Part shown: positions 34,880-46,874 of the stretch, piece after piece | How the letters are laid out: every line of letters begins with the position of its first letter | Numbering within the stretch: position 1 is the stretch's first letter | Source: Lingula anatina | Taxonomy: Eukaryota > Brachiopoda > Lingulata > Lingulida > Lingulidae | Direction: 5' to 3' | Length of the DNA: 64,000 nucleotides | NCBI RefSeq assembly: GCF_001039355.2 | Contig: NW_019775441.1 | Coordinates: 62,001 to 126,000 of the forward strand | Program-made: the position numbers and the translations under genes | Notes under the pieces: generated by a model | What the model was told of the DNA's origin: nothing | Database searches by the model: none | Seen by the model: the letters and a program-made list of their open reading frames with translations, nothing else

Positions 34880-35122
34880 CAGGCCTACCCAACTACCAGA
34901 CTCGGCACCTAAGGATCCTGAATTAACCGGTATATCGGACCACACTACCCGTTTTCAAGGTGTCTGTCAGATTGCATTTCGGAGTATCAGCCAGAACACC
35001 GACAGGATGAGCCCTGGCATGCTCGACTGTCACCTTGATTGGATAGTAAACGGGTAGTGTGGTCCGATATACCGGTTAATTCAGGATCCTTAGGTGCCGA
35101 GTCTGGTAGTTGGGTAGGCCTG
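34880..35122. mobile_element. Foldback element, 243 bp, 75-bp perfect TIRs
   Basis: Starts CAGGCCTACCC and ends with its complement; the terminal 75 bases of each side are exact complements. TTAG at 34876-34879 and 35123-35126 is a probable target duplication. The interior (TGTCAGATTGCATTTCGGAG) matches the 60.6 kb element. Confidence 0.9.
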
Positions 35123-36072
35123 TTAGAGTACTATTATTATTATTAGTACTTATGTAAACAAACGGTCTCCCGTAGCGAACTATCCTTTTGTTCAACAGCT
35201 TCGCGCGTGCAGCTGTTTATGTATGTAGTGACACTATAGCTATCTGCATATAAATTTGTGCTACCTGTCATTTGATTCATTCTGCTGTGTCGGATGTTGT
35301 GAATCAGCCCACTGGTTCGTTGACTTATTTTTTTCTGAAGATTGGTGATGCAGATTTTGAGGGCTTAATTATTTACCTTTATTCTAACAAGAGAAAGAGG
35401 AAGGGAGAGAAAAAGAGAGTGTCAAATGAAATGGGTAATGAGTAATACAATACATTAAATAAAGGGACTCGCGGTGGAAGAAACGATAGACTGTTTTGCA
35501 TCAAGGTATGTCATTATAATCCGACATGGCCCATAACATGACTCATTGTTGTATGACTTATATTTGTGCCGACTTATATTTTACTCTCGTTCATTTCGTG
35601 AAACTATTTCCTTGAATAAAGATTTGCCTGTATAAATTTACTTTGTGACATGAAGTAATTAATAAAACAAGCCTGTTGAAAAGGGGGCTTTTCGTAACTA
35701 ATACAGGTTCACTGTTCAGAAAAATATCGTCGCCGTTCGTCGCCGCTACCTTCAGGAAAGCTTACCCTCCGCTTGGATCACCGGCATTTTTGGTTATCTG
35801 ACAAATTAGGGCAATTTACGTTTTAGTTAATTATTCTGAATTTACTAATATTTTGGACTAAATTCGATGTCAGATTCATAGCAATGGCGGAAAGCCGCCA
35901 GAGTAACTGTTTAAATTTCTAAACATTCTATTTCGTTTATTTCCTGATGTTTTTTTTAAATTATTAGTCGAAAAGGTTTTCATTTTCAACTTCTCAAACC
36001 TGTACGTACACTATTCTGGACTATTTTATTTTATCCAACTACACATACAAAATACCACTAACTGCCCCCCCC
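35123..36072. other. Unassigned stretch before the gap
   Basis: AT-rich DNA with short purine runs. It ends in a poly-C run that abuts the N gap. No gene recognised. Confidence 0.4.
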
Positions 36073-36751
36073 NNNNNNNNNNNNNNNNNNNNNNNNNNNN
36101 NNNNNNNNNNNNNNNNNNNNNNNNNNNNNNNNNNNNNNNNNNNNNNNNNNNNNNNNNNNNNNNNNNNNNNNNNNNNNNNNNNNNNNNNNNNNNNNNNNNN
36201 NNNNNNNNNNNNNNNNNNNNNNNNNNNNNNNNNNNNNNNNNNNNNNNNNNNNNNNNNNNNNNNNNNNNNNNNNNNNNNNNNNNNNNNNNNNNNNNNNNNN
36301 NNNNNNNNNNNNNNNNNNNNNNNNNNNNNNNNNNNNNNNNNNNNNNNNNNNNNNNNNNNNNNNNNNNNNNNNNNNNNNNNNNNNNNNNNNNNNNNNNNNN
36401 NNNNNNNNNNNNNNNNNNNNNNNNNNNNNNNNNNNNNNNNNNNNNNNNNNNNNNNNNNNNNNNNNNNNNNNNNNNNNNNNNNNNNNNNNNNNNNNNNNNN
36501 NNNNNNNNNNNNNNNNNNNNNNNNNNNNNNNNNNNNNNNNNNNNNNNNNNNNNNNNNNNNNNNNNNNNNNNNNNNNNNNNNNNNNNNNNNNNNNNNNNNN
36601 NNNNNNNNNNNNNNNNNNNNNNNNNNNNNNNNNNNNNNNNNNNNNNNNNNNNNNNNNNNNNNNNNNNNNNNNNNNNNNNNNNNNNNNNNNNNNNNNNNNN
36701 NNNNNNNNNNNNNNNNNNNNNNNNNNNNNNNNNNNNNNNNNNNNNNNNNNN
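36073..36751. other. Assembly gap, 679 N
   Basis: Run of undetermined bases flanked by a C run on the left and an A run on the right. Confidence 0.99.
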
Positions 36752-38786
36752 AAAAAAGCTCTTCTGTTCTATTATCTTTGAAAACAGAGACGAAAAAGGA
36801 ATAATTTGGCCCGTAGAGCAGCAATGAATCGACTATCTACGGAGATAATATCACCAGAGATATTCACGGAAATATTTATGTTCGGAGCCGAGATTTAATT
36901 ACTGTACCCCGCAGGGACGACGTGTGGGGAGGCGTGTGAGAGGCGGAGAGACTATTAAAAGATTAGGCGGTTTTTCTTTCATGTACGTCCGCCATTTTTA
37001 GGTCACCGGCTTTGTAAAGCCTGGCTTAATTCGTTGAGAAATAGTAGCTATAGTACACTGTATATCAGATCTTGGTTCAAGTTATGAAAGGTTTAAGCAC
37101 AAAACGATAATTTGAGGCTATTTTTTCATTCAAGACAAAATTAAGTATCTATGGTATGTGACAATAGGGACTTTACAAAGCTTAATTTGTCCTTAAATAT
37201 AGATTCCAGTAGCATATGGATTTAGGCGAGCGACGTAATTGTAACCTCAACCTGAGTTTTTTTCAGGGGAGCGTGGGTAGACAGTTTACGTCAGGTGATT
37301 CGTTAAAGTCGAGGAGTGTTTCACTTTCCAATGTGTAAATCATATGTCATAAAAACACTATAAGAAAGTTTTTTTGTTACAGTCTGCAACATTTGTTCAT
37401 TTATAATAACAATAAAAGGACATTAGTTTAGAAAGCTTACTTCGGGTCAGCCCTTTGCTTCTTCGAATGAAAGAGATAGATATCGCGCCGCGACTCCCTT
37501 TATTAAACCTTCGTTTGTTTGTGTAAAAGTGTGAAAAACAGGCAACGGTCTTGAGTCGCTGTTGATATTGTTCGCGATTAATATTGAAGTATAACTCCTT
37601 CGCCTGCATGTAAACGTGTTACTTTTCCTCATGTTCACTATATTTCTTTTAGGTGGTTGAGACAAGGCGATGAGATCGATAAAAGTCAAGGTTATAATCT
37701 AAACAATTAGATGCGATTTTTGTGAAATGACTTATTAAGTGATGTGCATGTACCTAGCATGTTTAAATTCTTGAATTTCTAATTTGTAAAATCTTTCATA
37801 CACGGCCTCGTATTTGTATTACTCTCAGGCCATACTCTTCGATATTATTGTGTTACACGGGACTCCTGGAAACCTGAAGCACAGGGCTCTGTGAAAGTTA
37901 ATTCGCTACGGAGTCTTGTTATCCTTCATGCAGTTTTATAGCTGGGATGAACACTGCGAAGTAGAAACAGGCTTTACTTAGCTTTACTTAATATACGACA
38001 GTTTAAACAAAACCAGTCTGCAAGGCTTGCTTTGATTTGGCGTTAACCTTACACTGGTTTTAAAAGAACAAATATAAATATGTTGGATGGATTAAATCAC
38101 CGACTTCGTTATATTTTAACTAAATGTGTTAATTTGCACAGTAACAAATATAATATTTATAAGTTGTCTGTCGTTCAGCACGCATTATAGGCGAGTAGCT
38201 AAACAGTGACGATGATCAATCAAAGCACAATCTAGGCAAGTATTGTTTGCAAAATAGATCATGATGAATAAACCTACGCTTTAATAAATAATCACCACAC
38301 GGTTCGGTTATTGTCACTTGAAAGCTTTCGATCAAAGACGTTCAATGAAATCACAAATTATTTGACGATTAAAAAATGGACATGTTCAAGGGGCAGTTAT
38401 TGTTTCAGCTTTGATTTGGCGGATGATAGTAGCATCACGCCCTAGGTCTAAGCGAGTTGAATTGAAGCTTTTTATCCAAGCATCCTATTCCTAACTACTG
38501 AGTTAGGACAAAGGTCTAGTAACATGCACTGTGCAATTACTATTAATCGATCAGTTGCATACTTGATTGATTTTCCTTAGGTGTCGCACGTATGCATTCT
38601 TTCTTCAGTGATCTAAAACAAGTCGCTAGTGTACCATGTTTCTCACTATAGCAAAATATGTTCGACATGGCGTTTCTGAACGGCAGCCGGAGACGCAGTA
38701 ATTGTATAGGCATGGTTTAAGCTTGTTCGAGAGATAATAACAGTCGCGTTTAACAATAGATAGCGAGCTATAGTAAGACCCCCTCC
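36752..38786. other. Unassigned region after the gap
   Basis: AT-rich, with only short reading frames and no domain I recognise. Confidence 0.4.
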
Positions 38787-39023
38787 TGAATGATCAGATC
38801 ACATTACACAGTATCATACCCTGAACAAATTTTGAGTGGTGATGCAATGCTTTTCAACCCCGCTGAGAATCGTCACTATCACATCGCGTACTAGGCAAGA
38901 GCGGTGCCGTGTCTGATACTGTGTAATGCGATCTGACACACACCTTGAAAACGGGTAGTGTAGTCTGATCTACCGGTGAATTCAGGATCATTCGGTGCCG
39001 AGTCTGGTAGTTGGGTAGGCCTG
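38787..39023. mobile_element. Foldback element remnant (GGCCTG-ended family)
   Basis: The right terminus is intact (GAGTCTGGTAGTTGGGTAGG then CCTG). The interior contains the inverted pair ACACAGTATCA / TGATACTGTGT. The left outer terminus is lacking, as in the copies at 25.0 and 32.0 kb. Confidence 0.75.
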
Positions 39024-41568
39024 AATAGGGACCTTCTGGCTGATGTATCCTGCTGTAAATTACGCCTAGTTACAGCGGATTGTCGCGCTCGCGCTGGACC
39101 ACACAAAACGGCGTCATGGGGTTCACTCGTCTTAAGTATTGTGTTATTCCACCTAAGCTATTGTGTTTGTGCGTTCGAATTTTGAAGGGATTTTTACGGC
39201 CCTCCATTGTTTGTCCACCCCCTTCTATTCACAAGATAGGGATTAAAACATTTTCGGGCTTTTTTTTACTCAAGTCTAACGGAACTATTTCAGAATCAGA
39301 AAGTTTGTCTTTTCTGCAAAAGCACCTTTATCCTGGGTGACGATTCTACCGTATTATTTATGAAAGTTTCACATGTTATTTTCCAGCTCGTTTGAAATAT
39401 TTCATACAAGTATTTTAGGTAGATGACAAGGTACTGCTTCTGTCAATTTAAAGACTGGTTTTATCAAAATAAAGAAATAATATGCTAACAGCGTTATTTG
39501 ACTGCAGTATTTGACTGTTCTTAAATGAAATTTTGGATCCCGTGCGATGGGTTATATCTCCAACCAATTCCATGCCTGGGGGTTTATACTCAGACTCTAA
39601 TGGGGGGTAGGGGAGTGGTCAGTTGGAGGGGCCTTCTTACTAGATGTTTATATCAATGGCTTATTGGGGTATAAGTTTGCGTTAAAGGAAGCGTACCTCC
39701 CTTCTCCCCCCTCTTCCTGTGCTTAGGACTGAGGTGGTTGAACAACTGTGTCGGGAATTGGGGGTGGGGTCAGTTGCGTCTAAAGCCTACCCCCACATAC
39801 ACTGTAGGCCTCATTACCACCTGCTGATCTGATTCCATCCATTCGCGGAATTAGATCTATCAAAGCAGAACGATACTGAGTAGTTTCACTTTAAAACACC
39901 CCTATGTCCTGCAAAGTGCTGTCGATTGGAGGCACTAAGACAGGGGCGGATCCAGATATATTTTCTGACAGTACTTGAAAATCTGATCGTCTTCCGGAAG
40001 ATTCAGAAGACAGCACTTGTTACCGACGCCGATACTTTATAGGTTGTAATTAAGGTATTGTATTGTTGAATTTTTGTAACTGTATCAAAAAATCGATCTG
40101 TAATAAGAAATGTGAGACTTCTGAAGGCGTATAATTCAGACTTCTGTAACTTTTCAGAGAAAGGACCCGTTTAACTCGTTTGGTGTTGGCTGAGCATCAA
40201 ATTTAAAACGACTCTTTTTCATTCTGAACTGAAACTAAGTGACTAGATAAGAAACCCTTTATTTCAGCCAAATGATAGTTAAATAGAATAAATAGAATAT
40301 TTTTTATTACGAAATGCACATTTATTACAATATATAACATCCTAGGTATCATTGAAAACAACATATCTGTGTATTAGGATAGAGCTACAAGGTGTAGGGG
40401 AAGTAAACATATCTTATACTATATGGGAAGAGACAAAAGTTGTAATGAATATAATATACATTTCAAAATGCATCTGTCAAGACCGAAGATAGTTTTGTCT
40501 AAGAACGAAATAAAAAAGACACATGGAAAACTAGATGAGATTAACATCTCCTATTATATCATTTACAGCCATTGGTGTCTTAATATTCTATAACAAAGTG
40601 AAAATTACTATTACTGAAGAATTGCTAACAGTGTATACTGTCCTGATAACCATCGTACATGTACAAGTTATGTCGACGAACAAAGACAATGGGGCATTAA
40701 TTCTGATTTACATACAACAAGACTGGACAGTTTTGGGCAAAATAGCTAAGATACATTAAGAGGTAGTTACAGATATTTTCTATAACAAAATCAATGGTTA
40801 TAATAATAATCCATCCTATTAGAGGTATTCCAATGTCAATGCGCCGTATAATATAAGGTCTACAATTACAGTTAATTAAGATCTAAAGATTACAAATTGG
40901 AAGCTAAAATGGCAAACTAAGAGATACTTTTTAAAAAATTACAGATAGCGTATTAAAATCCTACAAGTAGGATCTAAGGGTTACTGGTGATAATTCAAAA
41001 TTAAGTATATGTTGGTTCTTATTCTGTATTTTCATAATATTTAAGTTAATAAATGTTTTCTATAGCAAATAGTTACAATAAGTTACTACATGTATAAGTA
41101 ACTGGCTCGCGCTGCCAGTAATTACGCAGCGGGATATTCAGGGCACAGACCGTGATCATAAGATAGCGCGAATAGAAAATAGAATTTAGAAAATAGACAT
41201 TGCATGTGAATGAAGCCAAAGTGTTTAATCAATAATATTAACGCTTCATCTATCACTTTGAATATATCTGTTTATATAACTTACAGTTAACTAAGGTGTT
41301 CTATACAGTTATACATGTATATCCTGAATAACTTAAGCAGTTTTGTCACTGGAATACCGAATTGGTGATCTTTTTTTTTTCACAGAAACATTTCAAATAA
41401 ATATTCCGAAGTGTCCTCATGTATAGATTATTCTTCGAAATTATGAACAATATTTTGCTTCGAGAATGCTAATATAGATCATCTTTAACCTGGAACTGGC
41501 GGTTTTTAGATACCAAGTTTCCCTTAATTCTGAAAACTGAGGCGACCCCTTCTTCGTTGAAAGACATA

Positions 41569-44500
41569 CTAGCGCACCTCATTCAACGGATGGATTCTGT
41601 TGTGAAGTGACCTACAATCACAACTGCAATTTCCGGGAAGAAACACCGTTGACATTTCTTTACGAAAACCGCTGTGTGTGGCCAAGTAAATTGGCAGATT
41701 GACGCAATTATTGGCACTCTTAATACTGTAAAAGACAATAGCAAGATTCTGTATAACGGCGTCGCGCATTAACCCAAACGCTCCCATTATAACAAATACT
41801 GCATGTGGGAGGCACAGGGTGAGCATTGCTATAGTGTTTACTGAAACAGCCACGCTGACTGCATTCTGCTTTTGTTGTGATTTTGAAGAAACAGGTGGCT
41901 GATTATTGCGGGAACAGACCGAACGGAGGAGAGAGATGGCGGACAACAGTTGCAGCACCAATGGCAGACAAGTGCAAACAATTTCAATTGGCACTGCCCA
42001 GATACGCATCTCTACTCGATGTACGGTGGTGAGATATCGAGGGACTGCCATAACAACAGCGCTTATAAGGCCCAAAGCAGAGACTGCTATTTTGTTCATT
42101 AAGCTCATCTGCTTCTTTCGAGAATATACCTTTAAGGGGTGGGTAATGATGAAAGCCCGTATCACAGACATGTATGTTAAAACGAGAAAAGAAAGATAAC
42201 TGCTAATGCCCGCCAAACAATTACTCACGCATAGAACATCATCGTAATATTCACCAAGTTGGAAAAGATTTTGCGACAAGAGAGAGGCTATATGAAACGG
42301 AAAAAGACATATCTCCGACAACAGATCAACCGCAGATAGAACAATAAAAAAGCCTAAAAAATTCGTGTCTTTCCTTGCCTTTAGTCGAATCCAGATGCTC
42401 AAGTTAATTACATTGGTTACAACCGACCAAGCCCTAACAACATAACTGATGTAAACTAGTTTCTGATTCGAAGCAGAAACCAAAGCCAATGATTTGTACC
42501 TGCAGTCCCATCGTATACGAGAAAGCAAAGACAAACCTCTGGACAAACGTGGTCTTTTTTCGTGGCGCAATTCCTTTCCATTCAAACGCGTTTCTTGTTA
42601 AAAATCTTGTACCTTGCTAACAGATCCTAACGCACCATCAACCGAGTTGGGCATGATTTCGGTGGCATTGTCTGGCGTTGACAGAAGTCGTCTCCGGCGG
42701 TTGCCATTCTTTCTCGTGATAAGTTGGAAATCGTAATAATACCGCTGCCACCAACTGTGTTTACTGTAAGGAGGACCGGCCCGAAGATTATACACTTGGG
42801 GTGCAACATTCCATCCACGTAAGCCTTTCTTGGTTTGCGTACCATGACCAGATAGCGTGTTGGTACCATAGATGGGTTTCGAGAGAAATGGCGTAGGAAA
42901 CGCTTCTGCCTGTCCAAGGCTCCATTTCAGTTTGCCAAGAGAATGGTTGCCAATTATCTCGGACTGACCATGCACCTGCGAATGGAAAACTAGAATGTAG
43001 GAATAATGGTATATTAGATAAATGAAGACAAATCTACAGACCGAATGAGTAACAAAAATATGGAACGAGAGGTGGCATCGCGAAAAACGTCACTTTTATC
43101 ACATTGGATTTTGCCAAAAGGGTCCAAAAAGACTTGCAACTATTTCCCGGCAATTTCAGTGGGGTTCATAATTAAGTTTCTGTTGTATTCCGTTTCATAA
43201 TGTTTAAAATATTTTAAGCCCTATTTTGTGATTAGAATGGGGTGGGCAAACAATGGACAACCATATCAATTCTATTAAATTTTAAGATAATGCAATAAAG
43301 TCGCATAATTCCTGTTTTTGAAACTTCAAGAAAATTTGCATACCAGTAGGTGCCTTATAAAAAGAACAACCCACACAGTAAACACAATACAGATTTTGCG
43401 TTACTTCCAACATTTCCTTCTCAGATAGCTTGATATATATATATATATCGTGGTGAAATAAAAATATGTATGTGTGCATGTCACTTTTTATTTCACCACG
43501 AAGCAATTTACTAGTGTATCTTTTGAAAGGCCGATAACAAGCTGAGAAGTTGTTGAGAAGCCAATTATCCGTTGATTTTGTGGGTTATAACAAGCTGATC
43601 ACGATCACGAGCATGTCGAGGGTGAGACCAATTTGACTGATTCTTGAGACACCGTTTGGAAACGTTTATCTGCCTTTTAGGAAATGACACCTAAGTTACT
43701 CAGGCATTGGTGATGAACGGCATTTTGTTTTGCGATGCACGAGCGACGATGTGAATCTGAGGTCGGCATCACCGATCTTTACCAGGAAAAAGAGATTAAT
43801 TGAACCAATGGGCTCTTACGTTATTGCTGCATAATTTCATCAACCAGAATTTTTAATCACGTTGTTGAAATACATGGTATAAATTACTAAACAGGATAAA
43901 GAAGAAAGTGTAGCCCAATAAAACCTGGCGGGTTAATAAATGGAGATGTGTCTAATAAAACCTTGGTCGTTCTGCAAAAAGCGACACGAGGTTGATTATC
44001 TATTTAAACATGTAGTTTTAGCGAGAAAGTTGAGCCTATTTAAATGGGCTTTGCTCAATACTCATCAGAGAAAGACAAAGGCCAAGCCCCCGTTTCACAA
44101 AGAATCTTAAATCCGTAGTTGACTAGCTCGAGCTGAATGACCTAGCTAGGTCGACTATGCTGCAGTCGACTAGGAGTGTTTCACAAAGAATCTAAAGTCC
44201 TAGCTCGGTTATGGGCGGCCAAAAGGGCAAAAATCCATGACGTCGATTCAGTCATGTGTCGTCGATTCACTGTCTTTCCATCGATTCAGTTTCAAGTTTA
44301 AACGAGCCTATCATAAATTCAACATCTATTTTCGTCAATTCATTTGTTAAACATTTCTCATCTACGGTGTGTATGTGTGTGTGTGGTGGGGGGGGGGGGG
44401 TTCTTTTTCTAAAAAAGTGGACCTTTCTTAAATGCTTATTAAATAATTGCCACTTAACAACGCCTCACAATTAAACAACTTAGGAAATTAGGAAAGTACT

Positions 44501-46831
44501 TACAATGTGCATCGGAGCTAAGATTAGCATTAGTCCGATGAGTTATTATAATAATAATAATTATTATTATAATAACTCATGTTGTGGCAGTAGTAATATT
44601 TATCATTTTATTACTATTATTATTTGTATCAGTAGTAGTTGTAGTAGCAGTAGTAGCAGTTGCATTGATATGACTTTATATTGTGACTGTATTCCCTTAA
44701 GCAGGGCTCAAGGGTTTAATAAATTGAATTGTTCATGGTTTGCATTATTGGAAGTGTGATGTAAATTAGGGAAACTTAAGAAAAACTGTATTGTTCTTGC
44801 TAATAACAGCAGAAAAAAGTAATTGCATTAACGATACGTAATCAAAGGCATCACATTAACGTTCATGTCTAAGAATTGAATCAGAGGAAACCCCATTTAC
44901 ATACAAAAACAGCATAACCTCACCAAGTATGAACTGATCAAACTAATTTTCGAACTTGACCACTGTTTTATGAATATTCGTAAGTTCAGTAAGTTTGAAG
45001 ACAAAAGGCAAAACGGTTTTCATTTTATTTGTATAATGGTGGATAAAATAAGTTAAAAAAAAAAACAGCACAACTTCCGGAAAAATGGTCCGATCAGGTT
45101 GAGTTTCAAACTTGACCTGTATTTTTTAAATATCTATTAGTGGTGTATATTTGACGACAAAAGGTGAAACGGTTTTTATTTATTCGTATAACACTAAAAG
45201 TGCACGGCGACGGTCACGATGACGACGACAGACAGACAAAAGCGACGGCTGTATGTATATATCTCCTATACCGGGGTACATACAGTGTTAGTGGGCGACA
45301 AGTCAATGCATTAAAACATGACACTCCTGGTTGGTGACTGCACTGATTAAAAAAATTCAGTTTGTCCAGTAAAAAAAAGAAAAGCCTTTTTCATTTGATT
45401 TCCCATTAAAATTTGGTTCGCCATAGCTTCTTGCGCGCATGAAAAATGGCTTACCGCTCTATTGCACGGTGCCCGTGACAAAAGCAACCTAGACCTCAAT
45501 TGAGAATAAGTGATGATGTAGAAGGTACAGTGCCGCCGGAAATTCTCCTTACTTACCCTCCGGGTCGCTGCGGGTTGTACGGACGGCCTGGCTCGGTAAC
45601 TATGGAAATAACATTGTCATCCATACGCTGTTTGGTTTTTGTTAACAATAGTACCATGCCCTGCCCGTCGGGTAATTATCGTGACTAACTTTCTGCTAAC
45701 AAAAGAGCCTAACCCTAGATCGCTTAGATAAAGATCGAAGCTGAGCGTGGTCGCAATTAAGTGTTCGTCTGAGCTTTAATTGACCTTTAATGCGCGGTGG
45801 CTTCACTCTACTTTGATCAAAACTAAAAACACGTCTCTTTGAGCGAACAGGTAATTTTATTGAGCAACATGGTATTAATTGGTTTCGCACCCCTCCAGAA
45901 AGCCCCGACCTTAACCCTATTGAATACTTATGGGCTGAAATCAAACATCACCTGCGTACGCGTGTAAAGCCTACCACGAGAGAACAACTTGTTGAAGGCA
46001 TTAGAGAGGCATGGGAAAATATTAACGCAGAAAAGTGTAATAAATATAATAATTACCTTAAGAAGGTGATTCCAGCGGTAATTGAGAGAGAAGGTCGTTC
46101 ATCAGGCTACTAGACTAGCAACACATTTAATAAAGATAATGAGACGTTGATATTTATTTGATGTATTTATTTATTTTTGTATATATTTATTTAATTTTCC
46201 ATTTTAACTACGCTTGTGTTGATCGTGACTTATTATCATCAAGTGAACCTCAAATAAAATTGTTACACGTGTTTTAAAACTAAGCCTGATTTGTTCTTCA
46301 GAGTTTTGTTCTCATATTCGACCTGCCTTTACTCTAGTCTTCTGTTGCAGTTGATACAACATAACCCGGTATTGTTTGCTCACGTCGATAGCAATCTCTT
46401 TGCATCAGCTATAATAGAAACCTTAAGTGAGGCAATTAAGAAGGGGCAGAGCGTGTTCGTTGAACCGACTAATTTGGGTGTCCGATAAGGATTACTTGAA
46501 GATTCCCCTACCCTGTAATTATCATGTGGCCTCTATTGTTCGACCATACGGGGCAGGGTTGGAAGACCACGTGGCCATTTGGTAAGGGGAATTTCAGGCG
46601 GCACTGTAGGCGACAAGAATGACGAGAGCATGCATGTCACACTTATTAACATGGCATGTTCTGATATCGCTCTATATTTCCATATAAGTAAGGATTTGGA
46701 TCAGGCTCATTGAGAGAACGTACATACAGCGATATTTATTTGCCAATTAATCATTAAAATGTAGTTAATTTTTGTTGCATTAACATGAAATAGTATCGAC
46801 AGTAACATAGGCAACGATGTTATGATATAAG

Positions 46832-46874
<43 letters not shown>

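Larger units (their letters stand above)
43150..45270. other. Copy C-specific intron block
   Basis: Replaces about 650 bp of the copy A intron and has no counterpart in A or B. It holds the hairpin at 43449-43500, a direct repeat of GTTTCACAAAGAATCT near 44092 and 44179, a GT/G run at 44370-44401, a 20-bp-arm palindrome at 44538-44580 and AGT/AGC runs. No transposase or coding frame recognised. Confidence 0.5.

Noticed and set aside
36039-36824. 261-codon frame across the assembly gap
   Set aside because: Almost all codons are N; the frame is an artefact of the gap.
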